The position numbers and the translations under genes were made by a program. The notes beneath the pieces were generated by a model. The model saw only the letters and a list, made by a program, of their open reading frames with translations. It did not search any database and was not told where the DNA came from. From contig NC_083385.1 of the NCBI RefSeq assembly GCF_031755915.1, positions 19,179,001 through 19,243,000 of the forward strand: a DNA stretch of 64,000 nt, written 5' to 3'. Shown in pieces: positions 38,351-50,900 of this stretch (its first letter is position 1; each line of letters opens with the position of its first letter). Source of the stretch: Ziziphus jujuba. Its lineage: Eukaryota; Streptophyta; Magnoliopsida; Rosales; Rhamnaceae.

Positions 38351-38355
38351 AAATA

Positions 38356-38399
38356 TGGTTTAATGATAAAGTTTTATGATGTGTATAGCAAGGAAAAAG
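38356..38399 (+). other. Short segment upstream of the solo LTR, end of unknown frame
   Basis: It encodes MIKFYDVYSKEK and continues in frame after the solo LTR and one duplication copy are removed (41355 onward). It is not Tat sequence. No family was recognised. Confidence 0.35.
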
Positions 38400-41349
38400 T
38401 GTCAGGACCCGTCCAGAATTCCTTCCCCGGAACCCTAGACAGCCCTGATCCCAGGGAAACCCTACCGAACTTGCCAACGGAAAATCCGGCAGAGCCTCCC
38501 CTAAGGGATTTACTTACCACAAATTTACCTGCACTGAAAACACACTTCTAAAATTGTCCCCTTATTCCTCCCACAGTACTACAAGTTGGTTCCACAAATT
38601 TCAGCACTTCAAAATAAAAATACAGTAATCCAGTGCAAAATAAATACAACAAGAGTGAAAGAAATATTACAACTGCAATAAAAGAATAAACGGGTACTGC
38701 CGAACTAAAACAGCGATGAAGATCAAGTCCGCTCTGGATGAACACCGACAACCTGGTACCTAGAGGAACGGAATTTAAGAGTGTGAGATGCTAATCATCT
38801 CAGTGAGTGACCCTATCTACTATACAATATAATATCACAGTAATAAGTATAAATAATAATTATTTGGAAATAATAATTTCTCTCAAAACCCTTACAATTC
38901 TCTCAGTTGGAAAGGTTCCCCTTTTAAAACATTTTCACAAAACCCTTTATTCATATTCCCCGAAAACCAAGACATCAAATAATTAAATACCGGAAGCAGT
39001 AATAATTAATTTTATTTTTCCAATACAGTTTCCAAACATTTTATTTTTAAAACACAGTTCTGAAAATCATTTGATGCACCCACTATATACCAGTGGCGCC
39101 AGAGTACCCAGCGTCCCGAGGTACTGCCAGACAGGAGGTTATAGAGAGAAACCGGCATACGGTCGCGTGGCGTCCCACTGCGCCGCTGCTAACCTGGTGT
39201 CCCGGCCAAAGGGGGGTGGCCACCCTCTCCAATGGCATCCACAGGACACCCTCACAATATCATCTGCGCGCTACTCACACCCACCTGCGCGCTAATCATA
39301 TCCGTGTGCACAATATCCATATCACATATACCATATCACATAATCAGAACACCAGTACGTGCACGGTGCATCTAAAAATTATAAAATCCGCAAATTTAAA
39401 TTATAAAACAAATTTCACATTTTTCATAAGCATAGCGGGCATAATCCATCCGCTTGAACCGGGAAATTCTCCACAATTTCCTTATAATCCATACCATAAA
39501 TTCCACGATTTTCAAATCCACCAACTTCCAAATCCATCAATTCAAATATCCATATTTTTTTTCCAAGCATAAATAATTTCTCGAAATATCATAATCAAAT
39601 CTCATAATATTCCATGGGCATATTTTATAAAAATTGAAATCACCAACATAACCAAATGTTTTCCTTGAAATATTTGAAAATCAAATCGTGCCCAATTTAC
39701 CATTAAAATCACACCAATTTCAAAATCCTCAAAACCATAGCATAATTTCACATGGCATAAATTTGTAAAATGCACATGTTCTTAAATCCAATAAATTCAT
39801 AAATAATTCCACAATAAATTGAATAAATATTTGGCACATAGAAATTAAATTCCAAATATTTAAATCACACATAATATATTCACCAATTAAATTTTCCAAA
39901 ATTAAATTGAAGGTGGGTCACTCACCTGGAGCACGCAATTAACCCACGATCCACTACGGGATCAATTCTACGACTCACCGGTGCTCCTAGAACAAAATTC
40001 ACAGACAGTCAAATAAATTAATATTTTATTCGGGTAAATAATACCCGGTACCCGGGGGGTCAAAACACAAACGATATCTAGAATTTACGAGTTATATACC
40101 GAATCGAAGCTCGAGTGATGCTGATCACAGATTCGGTCTTACTTTCCGGTGGTCGGACCCGACGGGGTCGGAATCTCGCCGGAAAGCTTTTCGAGTTTCG
40201 GCTCTGCAATTCTCCCAAACCGTCGCGAATTGGTGGAAACGGAAGCCGGATTCAGATTCAGGAGGTCGAACACAGCGGACTGGAGCTGGCCGGAATTTCG
40301 GGTACTCGCCAGAACAGTAATTTCCGGCGGGCCGCCACGGTCACCGGCAACCGTCGCCGGCGGCGGCTCGTGCGGTGGCCGTTGGCTGTGAAATTTTGCA
40401 GTCTTGTAGATCTTGAGGAGACCAATCCAACGGGACCGGCGGTGAGCAAAACGGAGGTCGGACGGCGGAGAAATCACCGTTTGAAGATTTCCGATCCCTC
40501 GCCGGAAAACGCTCCGATCCCGGCGCGTCGGTGGTCCGATGGCCATGATTTTTGGTGGGTAGGCCGGACTTGAGGAGAGGATGATGGGTGTACAGCGCGT
40601 GTACTGTATATCGGCCGGAATAGTGCCGATTCGTGGTGGCCGGCGGTGGAGGGGGAAAAATCGCCGCCAAACTTCGGAGGGCCGTTCGCCGTGAAACTTG
40701 GAGGTTTTGCCGGAAATGAGGTGGGCAACCTGGCTGGCCTGCGCGTGTACAGTAACTAGGCCGGAAAACGTGAAAATGACCGGCGGCCGGTGACTCTCTC
40801 TCTCTCTCCTCTCTCTCTTTCTCTCTCCTCTCTCTCTCTTTCTCTCTCTTCCCCGAGTGTTTTAACAAATAAAACCCCTGTGTGACACTGTTCATGCCAA
40901 GTGGACCAATTAGAAGCTGACACGTGGCGTTTCACTGTTCCCCGACCCAAAAACATTAAAATAATACGGTATCCGGTAAACTTCAAACGTCCATAACTTT
41001 TTAACCAGATGTCCGTTTTGAGCGTGCCGCTAGTCTGTGAACTCGTATCGACGAGCACTTCACAACCATGCATGAGTCAAAGCTCAATTCCCCATAAACA
41101 AAAAGTCAACTCCGGCACCCCTTGGACAGTTTGGACCGCAACTTGTTTCGTCCATAACTTTCAAACCGTAGCTCCGTTTTCGACGTGCTACTAGTCTACG
41201 AACTCGTGGCATCGTGCACTTCGCCACGGTACCCTAGTCAACTCAAAATTCTCACCGAGTCAAAAAGTCAACTTTTGACCCCCTTCGGTCAACGGTCAAC
41301 CTCGGTCAACGTGCACGGATTCCGGTGCGATTTGGGACGGGGTGTTACA
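38400..41349 (-). repeat. Solo LTR, Del/Tekay family
   Basis: The LTR starts TGTCAGGACCCGTCC and ends GGACGGGGTGTTACA. It is 2,950 bp, with a perfect duplication AAAAG (38395-38399, 41350-41354). It is close to the LTRs of the element at 10336-21114 but diverges near 39920-40080 and lacks some minisatellite-like stretches. The promoter palindrome is at 40896-40928 (first arm GCCAAGTG) and (CT)n at 40796-40850. Confidence 0.95.
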
Positions 41350-41354
41350 AAAAG

Positions 41355-41550
41355 AATATGAATCAAACATGCTTCATGATGGGTATAAAGGGATTGATTA
41401 AATAGATTATAAAACATTTATAGATGATCAAAATGAGGATGCGATTCCTAGTGAAGTAGAAATTCCTAGTGATGACGAGGATTAGAAAATGTAATTGTGG
41501 TTTAAATGGCTTTCACATATTGAAAACAACACAAGTCATCATCAATGATA
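41355..41550 (+). other. Acidic coding-like fragment, unidentified
   Basis: This is the continuation of the frame from before the solo LTR: HDGYKGID, a stop, IDYKTFIDDQNED, then PSDDED and a stop at about 41486. The acidic end is like a protein C-terminus. I do not recognise it and it lies directly before the P450 fragment. Confidence 0.3.
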
Positions 41551-41864
41551 GGCAACTAGGAGAAACCTAAAAGCATGGAGTGATATAGAGAAATTCTTCC
41601 TGGAAGGTTTTTGGGTAATGATGTCGATGTCTATGTACATGATTTCAAGTTACTTACCCTTAGTTCTAGAAGAAAGATTTACCTAGGATTTCAGTTAGGG
41701 CTAATAGTGGTTCGATTGGTTGTGGTACAACTTATGCATTGTTTGGTTTGGAAACTTCCAAATAGCATGCATCTAAATGAATAAGACATGACAGAAATGT
41801 TTTATATAGCGATTTCAAAAGCCAGGCATCAATTGGCTATTCCTACCTATCGTCTAGATCATAA
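41551..41864 (+). pseudogene. P450 pseudogene fragment, CYP736A-like C-terminal part
   Basis: It translates with one early frameshift and one stop to a sequence collinear with the last 100 residues of the intact P450 at 26341. Recognisable parts are KAWSDIEKF, PGRFLGNDVDV, HDFKLLTL, GLIVVRLVVVQLMHC, and the end [13 protein letters not shown]. The heme loop has decayed to SSRRKIYLG, so the cysteine ligand is Tyr, and PERF is PGRF. Only the region after the K-helix is present. It lies on the opposite strand from the intact gene, about 15 kb away. It is a relic of a local duplicate. Confidence 0.9.
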
Positions 41865-43476
41865 AGGATCTATCATATAATCAATTAATTATTTGTCCTT
41901 TAGAATACAAGATGAGTCATTGGATCTTTTAAAAGTCTTTTAATTTTTGGTTGATTTGCTTTGTATTCATCCAAAATATATATAACACTCATTTCGCAAC
42001 CTTGAAAACTTAAAAGACTAATTTATTCCTTCATGTATCTTTTTTACCATAAATAATGAGCAGCCATTTAACTAGGCCACATTACAGAATTTTCATAATT
42101 TGAAAGGTTGAAATTTTTCCTGATATCATCAAACCAGCTACAATAGAATTAATGATATCAAAATAATACATAAATTTTAATCCATAATTGTAACTTTCCC
42201 GATAGCCTTTATCTTCTCTATTATGCCTTTTGCCCAATGTTTTTTAGCTCCATGTTTAAGCAAAACAAGTTCCTTCTCAATTAGCTCTTTAACTACCTTC
42301 AATCTCAGATTGATAAAAGCGCTAACTTCCTTAATGACCTTGTTTTTATCAACATATCAAACTTCTTTAACTTGACATCAAATACCATCTTCTCTGCTTT
42401 CTTCCTTTTAGCCTTTGATCTAGTAGCCTACCCTCCATATATACCCAAATCCATGCCTTTTATTGATATTACCATAGTTTTGGATATCTTAAGCCTCACT
42501 GAGAGTATAGGACTAATTTGATAGCATTTTTTAGAAGGCTAGGCCATAATTCGCCTAACAATTTTATTTGAAAGTGGGGGTCTAAAATTGAGGATATTTG
42601 AACCTTTTTGGCCTTAAATTGGTATCCACAAGGAACGAAATCAAGCTAAAAGGCACGTGATAGCAAAGGCTCAATTATTTTAAGTAGACTAGAACAGAAT
42701 TGAAAAGATATGATAAATGCATTAATCTTCATGGTTCTGTGGATCAATGAAAGTAATATCTCATGGGAACTTGATTGCTAGAAAACTTGTTATCTACCTT
42801 CAAACAAGCAGTTGCAAAAGGTGATGTAATCGAAGCTTTCCTTTTTATTTACAAGATATTGAGTTGCATGGACTACAAATTCTCTTACCTAAATAATTTA
42901 AAACAAATATATCAAAGGTGTAAACAAAGTAGGTAGGCAGTCACAATTCACTTAAAAGAGGTTATAATACAAAGCATGCCACATTATATAGAATTATGAT
43001 CCCTACCAATAAAGAGCAATAAAACATAGCCTAGAAGTAATTATGACTAATCCATTCCTCCCAAATTTACCATACAGCATTGGAATATCAATAATATTTT
43101 AGTGTTTGGTAAAATACAAAAATTAGTTCCACTGTAGATGCAAAACCAGTTTGAATCCAATCATCCTATATTATCTTTTAAGTCTCAAAGTCACGTCTCC
43201 AAAATAACTCCTTATAAACAACATGAGTTCATGACAATCAACAACTTGGCATATTTGCAAACTCAAAATACAAGATGAAGTAGTACAAATCCAAATCTCA
43301 CATGTTAAAAACCTTTCTCTCTAAAATTCCTCCATCTAAACACAGCATGACATTGGTCTTCCATTTAGGCTATTTACACACATAATTGGTGAAAGAAACA
43401 CAAGTCAATAACAATAACAATAAGCAACCTTTGTTAACTAACCAAGTATATTGTTATACAATATACATATATATAC

Positions 43477-43508
<32 letters not shown>

Positions 43509-43542
43509 ATGTGTGTAAATTATAAAGTTTTTAGTTCTAAAT
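41865..43542. other. Unassigned stretch with weak coding-like segment and TG repeat
   Basis: No conserved gene was recognised. On the minus strand around 42440-42200 there is a short Lys-rich segment (RSKAKRKKAEKMVFDVKLKK) followed by stops, perhaps a decayed exon. A (TA)n/(TG)n microsatellite lies at 43463-43516. The rest is AT-rich. Confidence 0.4.
43463..43516. repeat. (TA)n-(TG)n compound microsatellite
   Basis: ATATACATATATAT is followed by about twelve TG units. It lies just outside the LTR terminus at 43543. Confidence 0.9.
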
Positions 43543-44516
43543 TGTTGATGTAGAAATCTGGCTAGACCAAAAGTTCTATCCCCTAGGTTTCAACCTACAA
43601 AAGATGTCAGAAAAAGCTTAAAGTACCGATATGGTATTGGCCAAAGGCACTCCAATATTCAAGTCAGTATCGATATATTTAACTGGAAATAGAGAATTAG
43701 TTAAGAGATTTTGAATGTCATACCAGTAGTGTTGATTTACTTCGTATTTATAGTGCATTTGAGATAATTAATAAGTCTCATAGATGATACTTACTCATAT
43801 TGTTTATCTTTTGACATTTATTGAATAACTACTAATTAAGCCTGAGATCACATTATCTTTGAGATTTACCTTATGATATGTCTATCAAGAGGTTAGATGA
43901 GATTATTCTCTCACTTTTGATTAGATATCAGAGATTACATATTAGAATATTTAATTATTTATAGTAATACACCATTTCAATAGTAATCCAATATTTGATT
44001 GATAAATCCACACAGGATTCCAAAACCATATACGAAAATAGTGCCACACAAGACTACCATGTAATCATGATCAAATTCACCGACAACATCAACCATCCAG
44101 CTATTGTGTATAATTGAAAACAACTAATAGAATGTGCACAATAGCTTTTGAATTATCCTGAAAATATTAGTTATACATTGAATGCACTTAATGTCAAGTT
44201 CATGTCATATAATCGTGAATTCATGTTGTATAATGACAACTCATGTCATATATCAAATTATTTATGTTGAGTAATGTCGACTACACTTCATGTATTGCAT
44301 ATGTCATGCAATAATCGCCAACGTATACCAAATGATGTGGACTTTAATCTTTGCTAGAGGTATAACCTTCTTTTATTATTATCCATGTACTTTTTCATAT
44401 TTTGATCGCTTACTTTTAGTTTTCCTCTATAGTTTCATTAAGTCTTGAAACTTTAAGGAACATTTATGGTCTTGTGTATGAGGTCACCCTTGAAGATGAG
44501 ATAATATTAGAGAGTC

Positions 44517-45612
44517 TGATGAGAATCCGTCCATGCCCGCACAATCGATAACCCGCTGGGGTACAGATCTGATACAGTTAAGGACAAACTAGCTGATCTT
44601 ATACAAGGAGTCATCAATTCTTAAAAGGGCTTGTCAATACCTAAATATTCGAAACTTGTTTTAAGCATTCAAGTGGTAGTGGCCGATATGGACCTGGGTA
44701 GCTGTTTTAGTGCATTTGTGGACTCTGGATAGCAAAGAACACGTTCAACACTTCTTGAACTCAATTGATATCACTAAGAGTTCATGAAAACAAGTCAATG
44801 TAGAAGCAAAAGTAATCAAAGAAGCCATTTGAGCATAGGAGGAGTTTTTGGCCAAAATTGTTGAATTTGTTGATGGCTTTACTGTATTTTGTTGATTAAG
44901 CATTTTCTCTTTGCTCCAATCAAGGGCAATGTATGGGAATCATAAATAATCCTATTTGGCATCTTACATGGCACATTGGATCTGATTTGAAGCCTTTACA
45001 AGTTGAAAATTAGTCAAAGTTAGTTTAGTAGTCAAACTAGTCAACTAGTTTCCTAATTTGAATTTGACTTTTTATTATAGAAAATTACTCTTTTATTTGG
45101 TTTTTATTTATTTATTTGCTGGACAAATAAACTTAGAAAATTTATTATTTTACTATTTCAATTGTAAATTAATTATTTCCTAATTCAAAATAAGGGAATT
45201 AATTAATCCAAATTAGTTTAGGAAAACATGAAAAATCCGACCAAGCTTGTCTCCTAATTCCTTTGGGCCGAATTTTGCCTAGCAAGTTAGGGTTTATTGT
45301 TTTGTGATTTTAGCCTATTTAAGGTCTTATTTTTCAATGATAATCCACCTTTAATATTGTTCAAAAATTTATTTGTGAGATAGAATTCTCTTAATTCTCT
45401 TTGAACACCTAAAACACCATTAGAGAGTGAGTGTTTTAGTTTGACTTATCAATAAGACGTCCATCACCTATTGTGGCGTCTTCATCATATACCAAGGTTT
45501 CTAGTCACAGGTTGATTAGGGGTTGAGGTGACCATAAAAACTTGAACTTAATTTTTTGATCCGAGCTAATATAATATGTGTTTAGGAGCAAGTCGACCTA
45601 GATTTGTATCAG
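44517..45612 (+). mobile_element. About 1.1 kb LTR-like insertion in copy C
   Basis: Copies B and D are continuous here, while C is interrupted between GATAATATTA and AGAATCCTATAGCAC. The insert contains RSDTVKDKLADLIQGVINS, gag/leader-like. It is followed by an LTR-like part with GGGCCGAATTTTGCC, AGTTAGGGTTT, a TATA-like CTATTTAAGG (45321-45330) and downstream CTTGAACTTAATTTTTTG. AGAATC at about 44530 and 45613 may be the duplication. It could be a truncated LTR retroelement; the family is unresolved. Confidence 0.5.
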
Positions 45613-46110
45613 AATCCTATAGCACTAAGAATATATTTGCTTTCCTTTTTATTCCCAAGGGCAATGCAATACTTAATAATATTTTAACTTTTGAGATTAA
45701 GCCAGCTTCTGACAAAGTATCTCATGAAACTAATTTAGCTCCAAAAAGTAATGCAACATCTCAAAAGCCGTAAATCCCTTGAACAATATCATCAAGGAGA
45801 TGATCCGTGAAGCAAAAAGAAAAAGGAAAAAAGAGGGTTCAAATAAAATCCTTAATTCATCCCTTGAAAAGAAAGGTAAGGCTATTTATGATCTTTTCAA
45901 GAAATTTGAAAATGTTGATAACATAAGTACTAACCTTGAGAATGTCCCATTAATGGAGCCACTGCTTGACCGTTCTAATACTCAAGCCAACCCTCTAAGT
46001 GCTTTCGACCGATGGGTTAGACAGGATTTCCCACCTCATGTAGCCAATGTTTAGAACAATCATTCTGGAAATGATTACTTCACCTAAAAACTTATCGATT
46101 GTTTCAAGGT
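45613..46110 (+). pseudogene. Antisense ORF of Tat copy C, first exon
   Basis: This is the best preserved copy of this frame. A partial frame to 45773 (STKNIFAFLFIPKGNA) is followed by 45779-46054 with a basic part EAKRKRKKEGSNK, then DLFKKFENVDNI, and the conserved block LLDRSNTQANPLSAFDRWVR. The start is broken by the insertion. It ends near a GT donor at about 46110 as in copy B. The second exon is absent. The protein is of unknown function; such antisense frames between pol and the 3' LTR are known in plant Tat elements. Confidence 0.6.
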
Positions 46111-46155
46111 ATGAATTTAGCTATTTATGAGTTTTTTCATGTATCTTGACTTCTA

Positions 46156-47900
46156 CGTCATACTGTTTTAAATTTTATGACATGTTTCCTTTTTTCGTAC
46201 CGGGTTAAAAGCCAGATTTTTGTATCAACATGTGATGCTTGAAGGAAGGCCAACGTTTTGGTATTGCTAAAACAGAGCAGTGAACATCCAAAAGAGTTCT
46301 CAAAACAACATTCATTTCGATATGAATCCTAAGCATGAATCTCAACCTCTTGCTCAATTAAAAGCTAGAGGTAAACCAAAGAAGGTTAAAATTTTGTTTG
46401 TCCTTCATCAATAACAAAGAAAATCCAAAGAAAGAATAAAGTGCCATCGTTCTATACAAATCTAGAAAATAGGATAGAGAATGTTTTTAAATGCCTTGAA
46501 CAGATGATTACTTGAATAAGTCCATAGCAACCTTATTTTAAAGGAAGTAAGTCTCATGAGAAGTCAAGTAGCAATGAAGGAGAGACCAATTTTTAGGAGA
46601 AATGATTAAAAAACTAATGAGCTTAAGAAAGAATATCAAACATTAGACAAATTTGACTTATGTCATCATCTTATTGCAAGGTGTCGAGCTGAACTTAGAG
46701 ATCAATGAGCTCTTGCCTTGAAGAAAGGCAAGACAGATCTAGTTTACATCATCATCTAGATGCAAGACATAAGGAAAAATGTCTCAAAGACAAGGTTAAC
46801 CTATGTCATTTTTTAGACACAAGTCAACGAGGTCAACATGAAGGTTCAGTGACTTTTTACCTTAGAAAAAGGGGAAAGCAAGGCTTAAAAGAGTAGATTA
46901 AATAACTAACAAAGCAAATAGATGACCTTAAAATCAATCATGGAGCTAAGACAACTAAACTTTCAGGAGAGATAAAATCTTTCTTATTGGAGGAGATTTT
47001 AGAAGCACCTATGTCACCCCAGTTTCCATGCCACAAATTAACCTTTATGATGGAATGGGAGATCCAATTGAACATTTACAATCATATCATCTCTAGATGG
47101 AGATTGAGGAAATTTTGAATCTAGTTATATGTCGAGTATTCCCTTTTACACTAACTGGATCAGCTAGGATATGGTTCTTAAAGCTCATAACAAAATCAAT
47201 TGAGTCGTTCACTCAATTAGGACACATTTTTGTTGCTTAGTTTGTAAGAGCCAAGGTCATGAGGAAACTTGCATCTCATCTTCTATTGGTTAAACAGAAG
47301 GAAGGTAAGTCTCTCAAAGATTAAATTGTCGGATTTAATTTTGGAGCTCTACAGGTAGAATCATACAATAATGAAGTAACATTGATGACTATCATGGGAG
47401 GCATGACTACTGAAAAATTTCTATGGAAAATTAAAGAAAAGCCACTAAAAAATTTCTCTAATGTACTCAACAAGGCTTAAAAATTTATTAATGTTAAAGA
47501 GGTTATTAAATCTAGAATGATGGAAAAGAAAGAAAATAACAAGTCTAGAGAGGGAGGGGAGGGGGGAGGGGGGAAAAAAGCATCGAAAAAACATTGATCA
47601 TGAGAAGAATGGATGTCAATAGATAGATCAATCAGGTCAAACTCGTCCTCCATGTCCACTTATGACTCGCTTCCACAGATATACTCCTTTAACCAACTCA
47701 TGTGAACAAGTGTTAATGCAAATCAAGGATCAAAGTTTGCTACATTAGCCAAATAAGCTTATGTCCAATCCATGAACAAGAAACAAAAGCAAGTTTTATT
47801 GTTTCTTCAATGATCATGGACATCTCAGAGAAGATTGCACAAAGTTGAAGTATGAGATCGAAGATCAGACTCGCAAGGACATCTGAAAGAGTTTATAGCA
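46156..47900 (+). pseudogene. Tat copy D gag remnant
   Basis: The N-terminal part includes ARGKPKKVKILFVLH and ELKKEYQTLDKFD. The gag core has LYDGMGDPIEHLQSYH (about 47050), then VFPFTLTGSARIWFLKL and the KEGKSLKD stretch. The knuckle region reads CFFNDHGHLREDC (about 47803-47845), the Tat form. Several stops and shifts are present. A G-rich run lies at 47552-47573. Confidence 0.7.
47552..47573 (+). repeat. G-rich run with quadruplex potential
   Basis: Four or more runs of at least three G separated by single A occur on the plus strand within the gag remnant. Related element copies could show whether it is an expansion; none in this window cover the site. Confidence 0.6.
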
Positions 47901-47949
47901 AATAACGATGGCTGAAGAAATAATGAAGGAAATAGATGAGCCAATGATT

Positions 47950-50900
47950 GGATCATTAAGATGGACATTGTGAGACTACCAAAGAAATTGATATCATTTT
48001 AGGAGGTCCATATCTCAATGGAGATTCAAACTAAGCGGGACAAGCCTATGCTCGATGTGCCAAATACCCAAAAACCAATTTCATTATTTAATTTAGAGAC
48101 CAACAAAAGAGATGAGAAAGGAGACATGCATGATCACTTCTACTGATGAGGAAGCATGAGGCATCCATCATCCTCATATTGATGAACTGGTCATCACTAT
48201 GAGGATAGGTAATCATAGGGTTCACTATATCTTGGTGGATAATGGAAGCTTATCGATATTTTGTACCTCACAAAATCTTTAACAAGATGGGGATCGACAA
48301 AGATAGTTTGAAGCCAACAATGACATCTTTGTTGGGAGTTGAAGGTGAAGGCGAAAGCCTAAAAGTAATAATTCAACTCTCAATGACAACTGATGAGCCC
48401 CAAATCAAGTCACTTTCATAACAGACTTTCTAGTCATGGATTATCCATTAGTCTATAATATCATCATAGGATGTTTAACAATAAATTTCATGAGAGCTAT
48501 AGATTATCTATTAAACTATAACATCATAATAGGATGTCCAACACTAAATTCAGTGAAAGTTATAACCTCGACTTTCTGGTCATGGATTATCCATTAGTCT
48601 ATAATATCATCATAGGATGTTTAACAATAAATTTCATGAGAGCTATAGATTGTCTATTAAACTATAAAATTATAATAGGATGTCTAACACTAAATTCTGT
48701 GAAAGCTATAACCTCGACATATCACCTCATGATGAAGTTTCCTATCGAGAGTAGGGTTGGAGTTTTACAAGTTGAACAACATTAATCTAGATAATGCTAT
48801 ATTATAACATTAAAGCCAAAGAATTGACATGCCAAGAATTTTGAAATGGTTTACCAGATTATAGAAGGACAAACTATGAGGAATGATAATATTCACAGAG
48901 CAGAGTTGGCAAAGGAGTTAGAGGTCATAGAGATAACCCCATGGCCAAATCCATACACGTCAGAAAGAATCTAGATCGAAAACTTCGAGCTCGTTTAGTC
49001 AAGCTATTGATAAAGTATGATGACATCTTCACATGGTTGCATAATGACATGCCAGAAATTGATCTCAAGATCATTTAGTACAGGTTAAGCACAAATCCAA
49101 ACTTCAAACTCATAAAACATAATAGAAGAAAATTCAATGCTGAGATGTCCACGGTAATCACTAAAATGTTAGGAAACTATAAAAACCGAATTCATCTGAG
49201 AGGTAGAATATCCTGATTGGTTAGCTAATGTTATACTTGTTAAGAAAGTGAATGGAGAATGGAGTCCATGTCGACTTCACATACCTCAACAAAACATGTC
49301 CAAAAGATAACTTTCTCATTTCGAGAATTGATTAATTCCTGCATACTACAGCTGAGAATGAGATGTTATCATTCATGAATACCTTTTCAAGATACAACAA
49401 AATCGAAATGCACAAGCTTGACTAACAAAAAACTACATTCCTCGCTGATCGAAGGTTATATTGCTATATAATCATGCCTTTCAGGCTGAAAAACACTGGT
49501 GCCACCTATAAATGATTGGTCAATAAGATGTTTCAAAAACAAATTGGCAAATCTATGGAGATATATGTCGACAACATGTTGGTTAAAAATAAAAAGTTGA
49601 CAATTCATGTAGCAAACTTGAGGCAAACTTTTGATATTTTGAAAAAGTATAAAATGAGGTTGAATTCAAAGAAATGTGCATTTGGAGTTGGGTTTGAAAA
49701 GTTTATTGGTTTTATAATGAACAAAAAAGGTATCGTGGAAAATCCTAACAAAATCAAACATGTATTTGACATGTAATCACTTCAAATTGTTAAAGAAGTA
49801 TAACGCTTGACTGGAAGAATCATAGCACTAAACATATTTATCTCCAAAGCCACTAATAGATGCTTACCATTTTTTAAAGTATTAAACGACAACAAGAAGT
49901 TTGAATGGAACAAGTAATACAAACAATCATTTCAATAACTGAAACAGTACCTCAACTCACCTCCACTTCTCTCAAAATCCTTCCTAGGAGAAGCCATGTT
50001 GCTATAACTTGCTCACCTAATGTTGTGAGTTCAATGTTAGTCAGGGAAGATAGGTTGACCCAACATCCAATCTATTACATGAGCAAGTCATTAGCTAAGG
50101 TAGAAACTAGATATCTAAAGATAGAAAGCTGTGCTAGCTCTTGTAATGTCAGCAAAGAAACTTCGTCTATATTTCCAAGCCATACAATCATAATGCCAAC
50201 CAACCAACCTCTAAAACAGATTTTGTAGACATCTGAATAATCAAATCATCTTGGGAAATGGTCAGTTAAGCTCAAAGAGTTTGACATTTGATATAAACCT
50301 TGGATATCGCTAATTTTATTATCGAGTTCTCTCATGTTCCTGCGGAGTCATCTTTTAAACATTGACCAAATTTACCATCTTAAGTATGGACCTTGTATGT
50401 CGACGGATTGTCAAATAATCAAGGAAGTGGAGCTAGATTGATTCTGATTACACTGGAGCTTAAGGTCAAAAAACTCAAATATTCTTTGCACTTCAAGTTA
50501 AAGTCTCGAATAATGAAGCTAAGTACAAGGATTTGTTAGCAGGGTTGAGATTTTCTACAACAACGGGAGGTCAAATACTACAAATCTATAGTGACTTACA
50601 ACTGGTTGTGAATGAGATTAAAAATGACTATCAGGTAAAAGGAGACAACATGGTGGCATATCAAACAAAGTCTGAAGAGTAGCTTACAAAGTTTCATGAG
50701 TACACAATAATGCAGATTCCAAGATTTGAAAATATAAATACAGATGCTCTTGTAAAACTCGCCTCGACAATAGGTGATTTCATGAGATTTCTACCTGTAG
50801 AGTTCTTGTTTAAGCCTAGTATTCATGTGGTCAAACATAACGCTCTTTTAACTATTACAGCAGAATAGTGGATCGACCCAATCAAGCAAAATCTGAAAAA

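Larger units (their letters stand above)
31238..38355 (-). mobile_element. Tat-type Ty3/gypsy element, truncated (copy B)
   Basis: The 3' end of the element is at 31238: the LTR terminus TATTGATG there corresponds to TGTTGATG at 43543 and to CATCGACA ending at 63602. Proceeding to higher coordinates are the LTR, an antisense reading frame (32850-33960), a tandem-repeat spacer, then integrase, RNase H, reverse transcriptase and protease on the minus strand. Homology with copy D stops at 38355, near the gag-protease boundary, so gag and the 5' LTR are missing. It is highly decayed. Placement in the Tat group rests on the antisense frame, the repeat-rich 3' spacer and the motif pattern. Confidence 0.8.
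43543..46150 (-). mobile_element. Tat-type element 3' end (copy C), same orientation as B
   Basis: The LTR terminus TGTTGATGTAG is at 43543. The LTR aligns with 31238 onward and, in reverse, with 63602 leftward. After the LTR come a repeat-containing stretch (44150-44340), an insertion (about 44517-45612) and the first part of the antisense reading frame up to the intron donor (CAAG/GTATGAA near 46109). No pol in this orientation follows. At about 46150 the sequence switches to gag of a plus-strand element (copy D). Confidence 0.75.
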
